Assembly (NCBI RefSeq): GCF_000801105.2
Contig: NC_079518.1
Span: forward strand, 19,138,800 to 19,202,799
DNA: 64,000 nt
Reading direction: 5' to 3'
Source: Raphanus sativus
Taxonomy: Eukaryota > Streptophyta > Magnoliopsida > Brassicales > Brassicaceae
The notes beneath the pieces are model-generated. The model was not told the DNA's origin, did no database searches, and saw nothing but the letters and a program-made list of their open reading frames with translations. Positions within the stretch are counted from its first letter, which is position 1. Each line of letters begins with the position of its first letter. The position numbers and the translations under genes are program-made. Positions 63,344 through 64,000 of this stretch are shown here, piece after piece.

Positions 63344-64000
63344 TTAGAAGTGATAGAATTTGAGGTGCAAGGCATTCCAACAGTTGGGTTGGAACTTACC
63401 GTCGATGTCTTCCAGCTTATAGGCTCCTGCCCCTTGCACCTCTATTACCTTATAGGGACCTTCCCATCCAGGAGCGAGTTTTCCGGCTGATTTGTCCCTT
63501 GTGTGGTCACAGACTCGCCTTAGGACCCAATCCCATTTCTGGAAGGTTTTTGATCTGACCTTTTTGTTGTAGCTCTTGGATACTTTCAACTGGTAGGACG
63601 CATTTCTAAGGCATGCCGCCTCCCTCTTTTCATCGAGTAGGTCTAGACTCATGGACATTAGCTCGTTATTCTCTTCCTGGGAAAGGAATTCAGAGACCGT
63701 GGTCCTTACGTGCACCTCTGTGGGTATCACTGCTTCAGCACCATAGACAAGGGAAAAGGGAGTCTCCTGGGTAGTCGTCTTCGGGTTTGTCCGATAGGCC
63801 CAGAGTACTCCATGTAGCTCTTCTGCCCATCGCCCATGGGCGTCTTCTAGGCGCTTCTTGAGCATGTTCACCACTGTCTTATTAGTGGATTCGGCTTGAC
63901 CGTTAGATTGGGGGTGTCGTGGTGCTGAGTAGGAAAGCTTGATGTTCCAGTCCTTGCAGAACTTTCGGAAGTTGTAGCTTGTGAACTGGGGTCCGTTGTC
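63344..64000 (-). CDS. Integrase C-terminal half of element H (Tat-type Ty3), partial
   Basis: The open frame continues past the right edge. It holds DNGPQF with the second catalytic Asp, the SNGQAES segment with the catalytic Glu intact, then LHGVLWAYRTNPKTTTQETPF, YGAEAVIP, and a C-terminal fold ending WNALHLKFYHF. This pattern is characteristic of Tat/Athila-branch integrases without a chromodomain. It inserts element DNA into the host genome. No break in the visible 218 codons. Confidence 0.88.
   Translation of the reverse strand, partial: DNGPQFTSYNFRKFCKDWNIKLSYSAPRHPQSNGQAESTNKTVVNMLKKRLEDAHGRWAEELHGVLWAYRTNPKTTTQETPFSLVYGAEAVIPTEVHVRTTVSEFLSQEENNELMSMSLDLLDEKREAACLRNASYQLKVSKSYNKKVRSKTFQKWDWVLRRVCDHTRDKSAGKLAPGWEGPYKVIEVQGAGAYKLEDIDGKFQPNCWNALHLKFYHF

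Larger units (their letters stand above)
58765..64000 (-). mobile_element. Ty3 Tat-type retrotransposon, element H (partial)
   Basis: Left end TGTTAGGG follows TAGCT in copy G, giving a minus-strand LTR ending CCCTAACA. The integrase C-terminus is on the minus strand at the right edge. Between them lie an antisense gene (59780-61608) and a minisatellite (62160-62610). This order (pol, spacer with tandem repeats and extra ORF, 3' LTR) is known from the plant Tat/Ogre lineage. The rest is beyond the window. Confidence 0.75.

Overview
The window looks like nuclear DNA of a plant of the mustard family (Brassicaceae). The one recognisable host gene is a cytochrome P450 almost identical to CYP83B1, the indole-glucosinolate enzyme. 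Nearly everything else is transposable element, mostly LTR retrotransposons nested in one another, as in pericentromeric heterochromatin. I saw no bacterial genes, rRNA genes, tRNA genes or CRISPR arrays. The genus cannot be fixed from the sequence. A run of 100 N (21813-21912) shows this is an assembled scaffold.

Layout. 1-15760: copy A of a non-autonomous Athila-like element (minus strand, tRNA-Asp type primer site, gag and protease but no reverse transcriptase). A CACTA transposon (6505-13878) is inserted in its gag, and that transposon holds an apparently intact Ty1/copia element (7248-12685). Copy A itself sits in a LINE RNase H fragment (15761-16069). 16639-45934: a poly-A-tailed retroposon with a 17-bp target duplication. 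It was split by a Ty3 chromovirus of Tekay type (17470-45539), which was split inside its integrase by copy B of the Athila-like family (20522-39442). Copy B was in turn hit by two further minus-strand elements: C (24749-31190, gag and protease) and D (34702-37685, gag only). Target-site duplications support these joints.

46294-47939: CYP83B1-like gene on the minus strand, two exons, with a one-base frameshift before the haem loop and a 120-bp tandem duplication in its upstream region. 49253-54630: remnant LTR element E split by a second CACTA transposon (49821-52282). 54631-55084: degenerate telomere-like repeats that reverse orientation midway. 56431-58764: copy G, a diverged relative of A and B. 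58765-64000: part of a Ty3 Tat-type element H on the minus strand, with an antisense multi-exon gene (59780-61608) and a minisatellite between pol and its presumed 3' LTR.

The most unusual structure is in copies A, B and G. The palindromic octamer TCGATCGA occurs about 70 times in the window by my hand count (about one expected by chance), only in these three copies, and mostly spaced exactly 24 bp apart. The spacing holds in coding sequence, where it makes an 8-residue S-I-D repeat, and in the non-coding LTRs. A, B and the unrelated-looking C also share two RNA hairpins and an internal polypurine tract after their reading frame. These are candidates for undescribed cis-acting systems of this retrotransposon group.
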